From the NCBI RefSeq assembly GCF_000327385.1, contig NW_008709781.1:1613282-1677281 (forward strand): a DNA stretch of 64,000 nt. Reading direction: 5' to 3'. Position 1 is the stretch's first letter; each line of letters begins with the position of its first letter. Position numbers and translations under genes: made by a program. The notes below the pieces were generated by a model. That model ran no database searches. It had not been told where the DNA came from and saw nothing but the letters and a program-made list of their open reading frames with translations. Source of the DNA: Lottia gigantea. Its lineage: Eukaryota; Mollusca; Gastropoda; Lottiidae. This document shows positions 36,028-47,900 of the stretch, one piece after another.

Positions 36028-37457
36028 TTAATTTGATACTTTTGTTTCTTTTCTATTGAAAATCTTATGGTATTTCTTGATGTGCTCCACGATACGCGGT
36101 ATGTCCAGTACAAGAATATACACCAGACCAAATCCTAGAAATAGATAGATTGTGGAACCAATAGCTACAGAATATCTGGCTTCATAAACAGGAGGCTTGT
36201 GCTTTTTCCACGTGGTGAGAAGCGAGTGATTGTAGGTTATGTGTATCTTGGTATGAGAATTAATAACCGAGCAATGCACTATGTCTGTTGTCAAATTGGA
36301 GTAGACCGTTTCTAAAACTTGACAATTGCACGATGAATCGTATGGTTGCTGTTGAACTGTGATCACTGTTGAAGACCATTGCAGTTGTCCTTCCAGATGA
36401 TTAGTTGATTTCAGATAGGAAGGACTTTTTTCATGTATAGATGCCTTTATTGATGTTATTTCAGCGTAAATAATAGACAAGCTGGGAATAACTTGAAGAA
36501 TAGATGTAGACAGAGTCGTCTCCAGAGCTCTTGTTGATCCATCTGAAGATTTTAAGTCTCCGGAAACGGCATCACCTGTGGTTAATTTAAAAAAATTGAG
36601 CTTTAATGAATAAATATCCAGGCATCTTCACAATGTCAAGCTATTACGAACTGAGTATATTACTGCAATAGCCATTACGCAAGTTTTTGATGCAGTGATT
36701 TGATTGGATTGTCGTTAGCGGATACAGCCAATCATTGCCTACGGTTAAACCGATAGCATATTGTTCACAGTCTTTCTGTCGAAGGCTCTGACTGTCTGTA
36801 TTCACAAGTACAATGCAATCAAATCGCTTCGTAAAACAAGAATGGTGGCTATTGCAGTCAAACGCAGTTCGTATAGCCTGACTGTGTGAAGATGGTGTCC
36901 ATGCCATTGTTATCTTTATTTTAGAAAAATTATTTGATGATTGCTTGCGAACCTTTTTTCAATATTTAAAGTGACACAGGACGTTAAACATATGTTATAG
37001 AGTTATCAACGTTAAACTTACTTGTACAGTTTATAACTTTTATTGGCTTTTTCCACACGAATCTCTTCCTTTCTCGTGAAAGATTTATTCCCAAGCATTG
37101 ATAAATCGCTGAACTTGCTTGTTGATCATAATAACCCTCTATACATTTAAAAGATATCAAAGTACCATTCTCATATTCTTCATCACTTGCATTGTGTTTT
37201 GTATAATTATTACTTGGAAGGTTTTCAGTGAGACACGCTAAAAAAGAACAGAATACAAAGCTTATAGAACTGATCCCGTAAAAACGTTTAAAAATGCCCC
37301 CAGCCAGCAAGATATTTTCTCGCAACACCACTACCACTCCTCATTACGGGGATTTTGTGCCCCTAACAAAATTATCTATCATATTCTTACCACAATTTAC
37401 TTTTTCTGTCCCAAAGTTGATAAAAACCAAGAGAATCAAGATATACCAATAAACCAT
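36028..37457 (-). CDS. Unrecognised type I membrane protein with an N-terminal sushi (CCP)-like domain
   Basis: Three exons on the minus strand: 37391-37457 (ATG at 37457), 37022-37237 and 36028-36575, in matching phase, 276 residues. Exon 1 encodes a signal peptide (MVYWYILILLVFINFGTEKV). Exon 2 has a sushi-like module: CLTENLPS..., then SFKCIEGYY, then IYQCLGIN, a tryptophan in RFVWKKP, and a closing INCTS. The long third exon gives a Ser/Thr-rich stalk, a short Cys-containing region (SSCNCQVLETVYSN, IVHCSVINSH), one membrane span (TIYLFLGFGLVYILVL, about residues 230-250) and a basic tail of about 25 residues. Sushi domain plus stalk, one span and a short tail recalls IL-15 receptor alpha, but similarity is only architectural. 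Several N-X-S/T sites suggest a glycosylated surface protein. Ligand and function are unknown. Confidence 0.75.
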
Positions 37458-37634
37458 TCTTTTATCCGATGTAACTTCGCTCCCTGATGCCACGAATGCA
37501 ATGATTTTCTACTCGTCTTTTTATTATTTTATATAAGATGGTTTGTACAAAGGCTATTGATTTTTGTTGCAAAAAATCATTTTCAAAATTGTCAGAATAA
37601 ATGGCGGTTTTTTTGACAACCTTCAGTTGTTAAT

Positions 37635-38290
37635 GTTATACGCCATGATGTGTATGTCCCACGATCGACCTGTTTGTCCGTTCACTCACATTCCCTCTGA
37701 AGAATCTAAAATCTTTGACCTATTTTGATGCAATGTAGCCCGTAGGCAGGGCCGACCATCCGTTGCTAAAAGGGGTGGGGGGGGGGGGGGGGTTGGGGTA
37801 CTGGTCAAAGGGGCAGGTCTGTAGCCAAGTTAGTACTTCTCGAGGGTCAAACGTCCAATCAAGGTGGGGGGGGGGGGGGGGGGTGTAAAACTTCATGAAT
37901 TGTGACGCTTTTCATTGGTGCTTTCTGTAGTTATTGATATCTTTATTGCTGCCGAGGACACCCATTAAAAGCCTGGAAACTCGATTTTATGAAGCTGGGG
38001 ACCCCCTCCAGAATTGTTTTTTCTAGATAATTTGACTCCCTGAAACACTATTTCCTGACATTTCATGGCGAATTGGTCGCCCAGAAACGAGATTTCCCAG
38101 CGAATTTGATTCAGTAAAATTAATTAATGTATATATAACAACTGACAATTCTTTTTATTCTTTATTTTATTCTTATTCTATATATTTATTTATATACATG
38201 TATTTACGAACTATAGTGGTCAGTTGAATGAATAAAGTGGGGGGGGGGGGGGGGACAATATATATGATGTCCCCCCAGTCAGAAATCAAG
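37635..38290. repeat. Repeat-derived stretch with three long G tracts
   Basis: A left-end-like piece (TATACGCCATGATGTG, about 37635-37700) of the family at 2498-3140 is followed by G tracts at about 37772-37792 (interrupted once), 37866-37883 (18 G) and 38239-38254 (16 G). No gene is seen. The tracts could form G-quadruplexes and are also prone to assembly error. Confidence 0.6.
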
Positions 38291-38320
38291 GGGGACGGGG
38301 CATATCAGATATCGCAGACG

Positions 38321-38409
38321 TCTGATCGAGAGTGAAATGTGCAAAAAGATGCTATCAGTGTCCCCGATACACATAAAAAGTTTCGAAAAACTCTTTACAA
38401 TCCTTTTAA
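38321..38409 (-). mobile_element. MITE family B end
   Basis: The block ATGCTATCAGTGTCCCCGAT followed by CTCTTTACAATCCTTTTAA matches the right arm of family B. The rest of the copy is missing. Confidence 0.5.
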
Positions 38410-39122
38410 GATCAAGTGGATAAGAATGCAAGATGCTGTAAACGCCTTGTTAACCTCTATGATATTGAGAAGATGACAGCCATTTTTGATCATAGTGACC
38501 AGCAATGCATGCACTATGATGAATATATCAGAATTTACAGATTATTTCTATGTGAAATATCGACGAAAATGCTAAGACATTGTTTTCAAAACGGAATAAC
38601 TAGGAATAAACATCGCTATCAAAGCAAATAGTTACATTATGATTTACAAACTGAACACTTGAATTGGATGATTTTTTTTAAAAGAAAATGTAACAAAAAA
38701 TGGCTGCCATAGAGACGTATATCAACAAAGTCGTCAAAAAATACATTGAATAAATTTATTTTTCACTCTAAGTGGTATTGTATCAGTTTAAATACAATCG
38801 TTCAAAACTCAAATAAAAGAACAAGAGAAAGAGATAATTAAATTTCCCTACTTATTAAACTGAAAGTTCTTTTTACAACAATTTTTCAACTAACTCAGGT
38901 TTTCATCAGTAGTTCCCAAATATAATTGAAGTAATATCGTCTTAAAAGTTCTAAATCTATTGAGCTCAATTTCAGTTATTCATAGGGTCTACCATTTTTA
39001 TTAGGATAAACTCCAACGACCAGTTCATCAGACATTTATCAAAATCAATTCCACTGGATACGATATTATGTCGCCGTCTGAATATCGGAATGCGAGAATG
39101 TTAATAGTGGACTAGAATCGAT

Positions 39123-39698
39123 GGGTTCGTTTTGCCGCATTGCCCAACTTGCCGCATCGTGCCTAACTGCACAAAAACGACTTGTAAAACAAAATTAAAG
39201 GTTTCTGATAAAATCCGTCCGTAGGTCCGTCCGTCAACATTTGCTTGTAAGCGCTCTAAAAACTAGATTTTTGGATCGAATCAAATGAAATTCGGTATGT
39301 GTATAGTATACATATTCATAAAACGAAGATCAAGTTCGAATTTGAGCTTTTTTCGACCGTTAGAAGCAGAGTTATTGCCCTTGCCCCAAAATCTTGAATA
39401 TTTACCATCCGCATGCCGTGGTGGATTTATGTATTTTATGTTACGGTTCTGATCGTTTGTACTTGGTATTTATTTTATTTCAGATTTTACCATAAAACTA
39501 TAGTTTCAATTTCCCTAACAGGTCCAAATTATACATAATAAAAAATAAAGATGCGGGACAACAGATTAAAATATTTCGTTTCATGTGAAAAACGGCCATT
39601 CCGAATTTTATCAGAAACTTCTAGTTTTGTTTTACATGTCGTTTTTGTGCAGTTGGGCACGATGCGGCAAGTTGGGTAATGCGGCAAAACGAACCCAC
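39123..39698. mobile_element. 574-bp element with 92-bp terminal inverted repeats and 15-16-bp flanking repeat
   Basis: The left arm 39123-39214 begins GGGTTCGTTTTGCCGCATTG. The right arm 39605-39696 is its near-perfect complement (about seven mismatches by eye). The flanks carry TGGACTAGAATCGAT at 39108-39122 and TGGACTAGAATTCGAT at 39699-39714. The interior contains a diverged unit of the 2498-3140 family (GTCCGTCCGTCAACATTTGC through CAGAGTTATTGCCCTTGCCC). No coding frame. Confidence 0.8.
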
Positions 39699-39991
39699 TG
39701 GACTAGAATTCGATCTGGGCTATACTTAACCAGGAAGTTACTGAGGTTTTTAATGCGCCTTTGGTATGTACATAAGAAAAAAAGTCACTGTAAAACTGTT
39801 TGACTAGAGTTGCAGATATGCCTTATTAGAAGCTAAGTCTTCTTTGAGTCAAGTAAAAGAACTGTATACATCAAAATGAGAAGAAATAGGCGTGTCTCGG
39901 CTATGAATTATATTGAAGCAAGAGCCCGATAAAACCCCTTTTGCTTTTTCATTATATTATGCTTTTTCATTATAAAGTTCGACTTAATCTT

Positions 39992-40431
39992 CGCAGGTGT
40001 GGGTTTTTTAAACCTAATTAGATACCTCGGATCTGTATAACCCAGTTATATATGGAAAGATGAATATTTTCGTAGTTCAGTCATACCATATTTTTCTCCC
40101 TACACCATCTATGTCATGTCTCCGGTTCCATCAAAGTTTTTTTTTTGGCGAAATTGATCTAGCATCGGTCATTTAAAACTGCTTGCACAGCCAAAAGTCC
40201 AAAGGTCACAGTATCACGTGATACTAACAAAACTAAAGTTAAGGTGATGCCAAGCACTTATTTACAATAATTTTAAAGGTAATTCAATATTATGTTAGAA
40301 AATGAAATGAAATGAATGGAGTTTTATGTCCTACTCTTCTGCACCTTGTGGGCTAATGAAGACGGGTATATTATGTTAGAGAAATATCCATTAGAGACTG
40401 GAATAGAGGCAGATGTTTCGGCCTATCGTTG
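39992..40431 (-). mobile_element. MITE family A copy carrying a SINE insertion
   Basis: This copy matches the complement of 31284-31799 from GCAGGTGTGGG onward, through GATACCTCGG, AACTGCTTGCACAGCC and TAATTCAATATTATG, to AGACTGGAATAGAGGCAG. The left terminal repeat is missing. The SINE piece at 40300-40367 interrupts it. Confidence 0.75.
40300..40367 (-). mobile_element. 5'-truncated SINE insertion with 13-bp target duplication
   Basis: On the minus strand it reads a SINE 3' part ending TAGGACATAAAACTCC with a CATTTCATTTCATTT tail, like the SINE at 9788-9970. It is flanked by ATATTATGTTAGA at 40287-40299 and 40368-40380. The uninterrupted version of the site is visible in the family A copy at 31284-31799. 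Confidence 0.85.
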
Positions 40432-40643
40432 TGTGTAAAAAAACAAACGGTTAAAACGGTAGTCTATTTCATTTCTTATTGACATTATCTGTCACCAAGA
40501 TGTGGTTTTATACAGTGACTACCCAAATGTAAAGGGGCTTGCTTCAATCGGGTAGGAAATGTTTAAAAAAAATATAATGAATTTAGTTATTTGTAATGAT
40601 TTGTAGTTTGTGAAACGTACCTACCGTAATCAAGAAACTTAAA

Positions 40644-40670
40644 GTCACGTGATCATCGTTTATCACATGA
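40644..40670. promoter_or_regulatory. CLEAR-like E-box pair upstream of the CAX gene
   Basis: GTCACGTGAT at 40644-40653 differs by one base from the CLEAR consensus (GTCACGTGAC), and TCACATGA follows at 40663-40670. A possible non-coding first exon ends near 40759 at a CGCAAG/GTAGTA donor, with an acceptor just before 41887 (CGTTTTAG). TFEB/MITF-type control is an inference. Confidence 0.35.
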
Positions 40671-41961
40671 TAGAATCATGGCAGAGATTTGTTTTGACTG
40701 TAGCTTTTAAAGAAACGGCTTAGATCGGTATCATAGCCTACAATCTACTGAACGCAAGGTAGTATTTTGACTCCTTACAGTTTTTTTTGTCTAAAATGCA
40801 GTATTATTATCAATTGCCAATATTGCATTTCGTGATATTCATTGAACTCAGTCAGAAAATTGAGTTCTTTTGAAGTTTTTCCGTCTAGATTACCGACTAC
40901 CGTGCTCGCACTGTGTAGGCTACTCAGGTGATCTGAGAGGAAAAATATAGGCCCATGAGAGTGAGCCTAAGCCAAAAGGACCTTCTATAAAGTACTGTTT
41001 TTATCAGAAAGTTCATAACTAGTTAGTTGTAATTCATTAAATTTAAAAAATATGTTTTTATTCATGTTTTTATTTTTGCTAACCTTTTTGCACTTAAATG
41101 GAAAAGGCGATGACATTACAATATATAACACATTTTGTTAAACTCATTTGTCTACTTAGTGGAGGTAATAAAAAAGATTTATCTTGATCAATTTGTGTGT
41201 GATGTTTTGTATGCTATGAATTGATATTAGCATCATTCACAGTCAGCACCCTAATCAATAATCATAAAAACAATATATTAGTCTAAATATTTACTAGCTG
41301 ATAACTTGATTTCAACAACTGTAACTATTTTCAGAATTTAAATCTGATGTCTGCCTCTCCCAGATGCAAAGGCCTACAGGATTCCACAAACATGTACCAT
41401 ATTAAGCGACGTACAGACGTATGAGGTAGCCCTGACTCATATTAAGACTGTCGTTAGATATAAGGCAGTTATAAAGAAATCATATTTTACAAGAATAGCA
41501 ACCAAGTTTCCGTCTGAATCTTAACCAGACATCTTTGCATTGATCTTTCCCATATTATAAAATCCAGTTTTTATATTACAACTTGGTCGACTGAATTAAT
41601 GAGTAACTTATTCAAGGCCACCAGAATTTGTTTGAACGACTAATGATGTCAACTATTCTAATGCTCTTATCAACTCTGCTACAGCCTGTCCTCAAAGTAA
41701 TATTGATAGCTAAAAATTGAACTCTTAATCAGCTAATTAAGCTACATATTATGATATAATATGATTATATATCATGAGATACATCCTGTGTATAGTCTTT
41801 GTAGTATATCTTGCAGCTGTTGTTTATGTGTAGAATTTATCCATATTTCAGATATTAATATTGAAAATTAATTGTTTCGTTTTAGAACATGGTTTGACAT
41901 GATAAATTGACTAAAAGTAACCAAAATAAGACATACTGTAAATTTATAAGACACTGTCAAA

Positions 41962-44900
41962 ATGGCCGACATTGATAAAGAATCATGGAGTAGTTCTAAA
42001 GATGAAACCAGTATTACGGTTGAAAATGGACAAGTCAGAACTCCTGATGTCTGTGATTTACCTAAAGTTAGATTAAGAACCAGTAACACAGAAAGTAATG
42101 ATATCACTCTAGATATTACCTCCAGTATAGGACCATTTGAAAGGTCAGCTCAGTTTATTGCAAAACCAGAAAATGTCATAGAAGCTCATAGAATCTCTAA
42201 TAATTATTTGGTAAGTTTTTGTAATGGGAATACATGGGTTACTCTACTATGGAGTCGTTTAAAATACTGAGATTGATGGTTTCACTAATATCCTTGTTGT
42301 CCTATTTCTAGTATATTTGTATTTGGCTTATAGTAGACAATAGGAGTAATAGCCTAGACAGGGGATCAAAAGCAACAGGTCAGAAACCCTTAAAAAAGCT
42401 TCTTGTGCTTAAATTTGATCTGTATAATGCAACATCCCTTTTAATGGAATTTGAATTTTTCATTCATTGAAAAGTCAATGTACTGTTAAGTTTAGGAGGT
42501 GAGAGGTGATGATGTATATGATCATTATCTATTATCTATCAAGAGTTATCTATTGTAATGTATCAAGTCAGGTGTACTAGTCAGGTGTAAAAAGTTATCT
42601 ATTACAATGTATGACTGTTTAGGTGTTCTACTCATTCATGATTCAAATTTTTTTTCCCAGACAAAAATCCTGTTTTACTTGTATTTAATCATATTGAACC
42701 AAACATTATAAGCTTGCAAACAAACCTCCAATCAGTGTGTTCTAATCGAATATTGATTTCTCAATCTAAATTTCATTCTCGAAAGATAATACAGATTTTA
42801 AAGGGTCAGCTGCTCCATTTTTTTGACCAATCATACTTTAGTCTCAGAAACAGGTTTTAGCTAAGCAATAATAGTGTTCACAGGTCACTGTTGAAATTCG
42901 AGCCTTTAAATTCTTATGTGTCTAGAATTATCTGTGTTTGAATGTTGAAATGACGACTCGTCATGTTAAGAAACTCTGTGATATATAGAAAAGACATATT
43001 AAGAAATAGTGAGTAAAATTCCTAGTTTGAAGAATTTTTAAAGTGATTTTCATACATTTCTAGTACCTCTAACTAAAGACTATTTACATAGATTGAAGAC
43101 TAAAATCAACCCCCCAAAATAGTGCAACTGTCCCTTTATAAACACTAGCAGTTGCTATAGAAATAAAGATTCTGGATTTATTCACTGCAATATTTATAAT
43201 TATTGTTTGGTTCTTTTTTTCAAACAGTTTGGTTTTAAAAAATGGAAGAGTCATGTGACGGCTCGACCTCTATCCTCTAGATCAGAAATTGTTCAAGATT
43301 TGTACTCAGATGATTATAAAATCAAAAATGGTAAGTTATACATAATTTTTATTAACTATAGACAACCCTGGTGTCAGATCATCATTTCACCTGTACTCAT
43401 CTTTTCAAACTGGATAGAATTACAGTAGGCCTACATGTTAGTTTATCATCATCTAATTCTTTCCTGTAAAATTAGCTCTTAGGTAATTGAAATGTTCATG
43501 CTTATACTGTTGACTGTGTTCTCATCACCACCTAATACTGGTATTTACACTATGATATTTCAAAAAATAATTGTAAGAAGTCAATGTACGTATGTATCAG
43601 TGGATTAATTACAGAAAACATTGAAAAAGCTTTTGATATCACATTTCTGATATATACATATTTTGTACACTGGTATGTGTAAATATATAGGGATTTGTAT
43701 CCTATGTAACATATGACTTCCATGGTCAACATTTAATAATATTGGGTAGAGATTCTTGTTATTGTACATAGTATATTGTTTGATAAGATAAAATCATGAC
43801 AATGAATATCCCTGACTAATATAATGAACAGTTCAAATTCATGTTGCCGAAACTTTTACCCTTCATTGACAGTAATCCTTATTAAAATTTCTTGGTTGTC
43901 TACTCAATAATAATAATGATTTAAATTGTGAGAAATTATAGACTTTCATCATTATGTCTCATTATACTGATGGAAATATGTCCCTCATTGCACAGAGCAT
44001 GACCTTACAAGTATTCATTAGTATGATAAGATGCAAAATATCATGCTCTAATTCATTTCAGTAATTTTTCAGTAAGATAACATCTTATCTCATACTGTTA
44101 ATAATGTTAAAGATAATGAGATTGGACATTTACAGTATGAAATTGAGAAATTTTCCAACATTTTTTTTATACCTTGACCAAATATTTTGTACATTTTGTA
44201 GTTTTCATGTCATGATGTAGGCATCAAACTCTCCTGGTTATTGCCTGCACAATGGTACTCATCATAACTTGTCCTCATGAAGTACAAACAACAATACACT
44301 AATTAATGATGAATGTACTGCATTTAGAAACTTATGTTTTATTATTAATTAATTTTATGCACTGAAATGAATATTTTTCTCTCAATTTTCTATAGAAATA
44401 TAATGAACTGATATATTTTAAATTGGCAAGATCTTGGTATTAAAAGTTTCATTTAACAATATTTTGATATTTTTTTGTTATTTCTCTTTGATTTTTTTAA
44501 ACTCTTCTAATTGACTTGAGAGTATAATTTAGGAATTATTGATTTATTTTGTAAATGGCTTCTATACATGATATTTTATTGATGTGTGCAACTGTCAGTG
44601 CCAATTTTACATCACTACTGTTTTTACTGATTATCTGTTAAGGTGGCCAGTAATTCCAAACTTATTTCTAATTACAGTGTCAACTATAAGAATATCTAAT
44701 ATATTATACACTGTATTTATTGGTTGGTGGCTAGCTTTGTTATATTTATTAGTAGCTGGGTTAATGTTGATTACTATAGTTGGACGACCTTATGCCTATT
44801 TATGTTGGAATCTGTCAAAGTACTTCCTCTGGCCGTTTGGCAAATTTCTTCACCAGGTGAGAACATATATTAACTTCATTTTATACTATCATAAGTTTCC

Positions 44901-47900
44901 ATTAAGTAAACAATGAATGGATTGATACAATTGGTCTTTCCTATTCTGTCATTATTGTTATGAAATAAACTGCAAGAACATCCCTAATACATGTATAATG
45001 ATATGCAAATTATGGTAAATACTATGCATGTCTGTTATGATGATAGTTATATTTGTTACATCTTATAATATGTGAAGCTGTGAATAAAGAATACACAACA
45101 ATTTTTGTAGTGAATATGTGATAAATTCTCTAACTTGCCTAACAGACCTACAGACTTCTAAATAAAGGATTGTAATGAAATCCTGAGCCCCAACTGTATC
45201 AAATCTTTCTTCCAGATTCATCCAATACCACTACATATTGTCGCCCAGGTCAGCTTTCAGGAGAACGATAATAAAGACTTGAATGAAAGATCCACATTAC
45301 TTGGTGTCAATGATATTAAAACATCTGAAAAACCTCACAATATAGAGCAGTCTCAATATTGGGTGAGGGCTTATTTTTATTTATGAAAACTTTCAGCTCA
45401 GCAACAGGCCTTGTACATAGATCCTTGATAGTTTTAAATTGCAAATAGTTTGTAAATCCTTCTTAGCAAATTGTCCTCATTGCACCTTGCAGAATTTTTA
45501 CCCATCTTCATTTCATTTGTTTTCTTAAAATGATAGAATTTCATTCATAGAATGAACTATGATGTAGACCACCATGAACCTCTCTGTGTGTTTGAGAGGA
45601 GAGTTTTTGTATCTATGTCTTTGTTCTATGTATGGTTCTTACATGGAAATAACACACGAACGTAATCGATTTGAGGAAGAGATTCTAAATGTGAACTCTG
45701 TTCGTGTCTGTTATTTCCATGTAGTTCATAGTTAAGATGTACTTAAATGACATCAAATTGATACGAGCATGGGAATATGAAAATTTAATTTTACTTTTCT
45801 TTTTTTTTTTTACAGCGAAGACCACTTACATATTTATGGTTCTTATTGGGTATTCCTTTTTTAGTTATTGGACATTCAATAGCATGTTTTTTAACATGGA
45901 TGTTTGTTGTTTCTATTCCCATGGCCAAGGTAAGTAACTCATATTAGTATTGGAGTACTTTATTTCTTTAAATAGTTGCCTTAGTATGTGTCATATCCAG
46001 TTGTTTCTAGGATTAATGCAGCAGTTAGTTTTGATCACTAAGAATACTTTTGAACTTCTTGAAGTTTGCCTCACACTCACTATAGTGATTGTGAAAATAC
46101 TTTTATTCCTTGTAATATTTCTAGATCTAAGTCTTTATTTTCAAAACTTAACGATGATAAAACCTGATTTTATCAAATACAGTAATCTAATTTGTTAATA
46201 AAACTGAATTTAAAATAATTTTTAGTGAGGCCTAGAATAATAATGTCATCAAGTTGAGCTTTTTGAGAAAAAGGTCATTGATATATATCTTTATCTTGTT
46301 CTAGGTCAATTTAAAAGCAATGAGAATAATATTATTTCTACCACCAGAACAAGTCACGGTTCATACAGAAGCCATTGTAGATTTGGTAAGTACAGCGAGA
46401 ATCATGTAGTCGTTCTGCATTATTATTTACAATATTACTGCATTATGTTTGTATAATAATGCATTATGTTTATGTATTGTAATAATGCATTGTTTGTGAT
46501 TTGTAATAAGCATTGTGGTTGTGTATTGTAATAATGCATTATGTTTGTATATTGTAGGATTCAGAAAGATTACACAGTGAAATATTATTATACACCCACC
46601 AATCTATGAATATATATTATTATAAATTTACTATTGATGGTGTTAATGTTATATTAGTCAGTATCCTTTACAATTTTCATTATGAAAAGTGGTACATGTA
46701 GCTGAAAATAAGTTCGATCAGATGAGGGAAAGGGAAAGACTTGAGGACTGTCACAAGGTTAATGTGAAAGTAGCTTGTGTTCATTTTATTTGGAAAAAGA
46801 GAAAGCTAAAACCTTGATTTAATTTTTAAAAATTTTATTGAACAATTTTCAAATCAGTCTTATGTTTGGTTTGATATATGGTTGAAACCGAAGATAATAA
46901 ATAATGTTATGTTTATACCTTAAACTTATAATTAGATTTGTTAGTGTTTGTGTTTTTATCTATTGTTTTGGGATATTCTGATGAAGAGAATCAAATAACA
47001 AATGGTGTAACGGTAAGATAGTGTTTTATTACTTCTTTAAGTCATTTTAGTTACTGGTACTAGAATATTGATGTACTAAAGTGAATGAACTACATAACAA
47101 TAAACATGAAGTCCAGTAAAGATTGTATGCATATGACAATTTGTGAATTTCATTAATAGCACAAATTGGATGCTTTGCCTATAGAATAGACACATAACCA
47201 TTCATTATTCCCTATACTGGAATTTTTCTTAAACCAGTTATGTGATTATTAATCTATTTTCAGAAATGTATATTAGCTATTCTTGCCATTATACCATTAA
47301 CTTATTATATTGGCCTCTCCATTACTAGGTCAGTCAGCTTCAATATTTCAAATTTCAGTAATTCGTCACTTTTATGCTGGGATTTAATCAATCAAAGTCA
47401 TGTTTTGTAAAGTTTTCACATATTCAATACAACTATTAGATACAATACAATATTATATTGTTTCTGCTAGCTATTTGAACTTTAAGAGAGTGATGCTAAG
47501 TAGACAGACTGAATGACATAATGGAAACAGGTGGTGAGCATTCCCTTATTTGTTGGTAAAACTGGCACAATAATTTAGTGGAGCTCAAAGTAACTGAGAG
47601 ATTTGTGTCTGACTTACCTCAAAATCAACTTCCATATTTTCTATTTCAGTATATCAGCTCAAAGTAGTTTTGCTGTAGGTGCTATATTGAATGCTACGTT
47701 TGGATCTATAGTAGAGATAATATTGTTTGTGATTGTATTAAAGAAAGGTGTTGATACAGATAAAGGTTGTTATCAAGAACTAGTCAAATCTTCCTTAGCA
47801 GGTCAGTGAACTTGGCTTTCAAGAAATGTTTTTATTCATTTGCTATGTCATCATAGGCCCAAGCTGGAGCAGAAAAGTAGGATTTTGATTTCTAGTTTAC

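Noticed and set aside
37635-37700. An independent new repeat
   Set aside because: It looks like a diverged left end of the family at 2498-3140, so it is not treated separately.
44584-44677. Upstream extension of the CAX exon at 44678 as coding
   Set aside because: A clear CAG acceptor at 44675-44677 joins in phase with the preceding exon, so the extension is intron.
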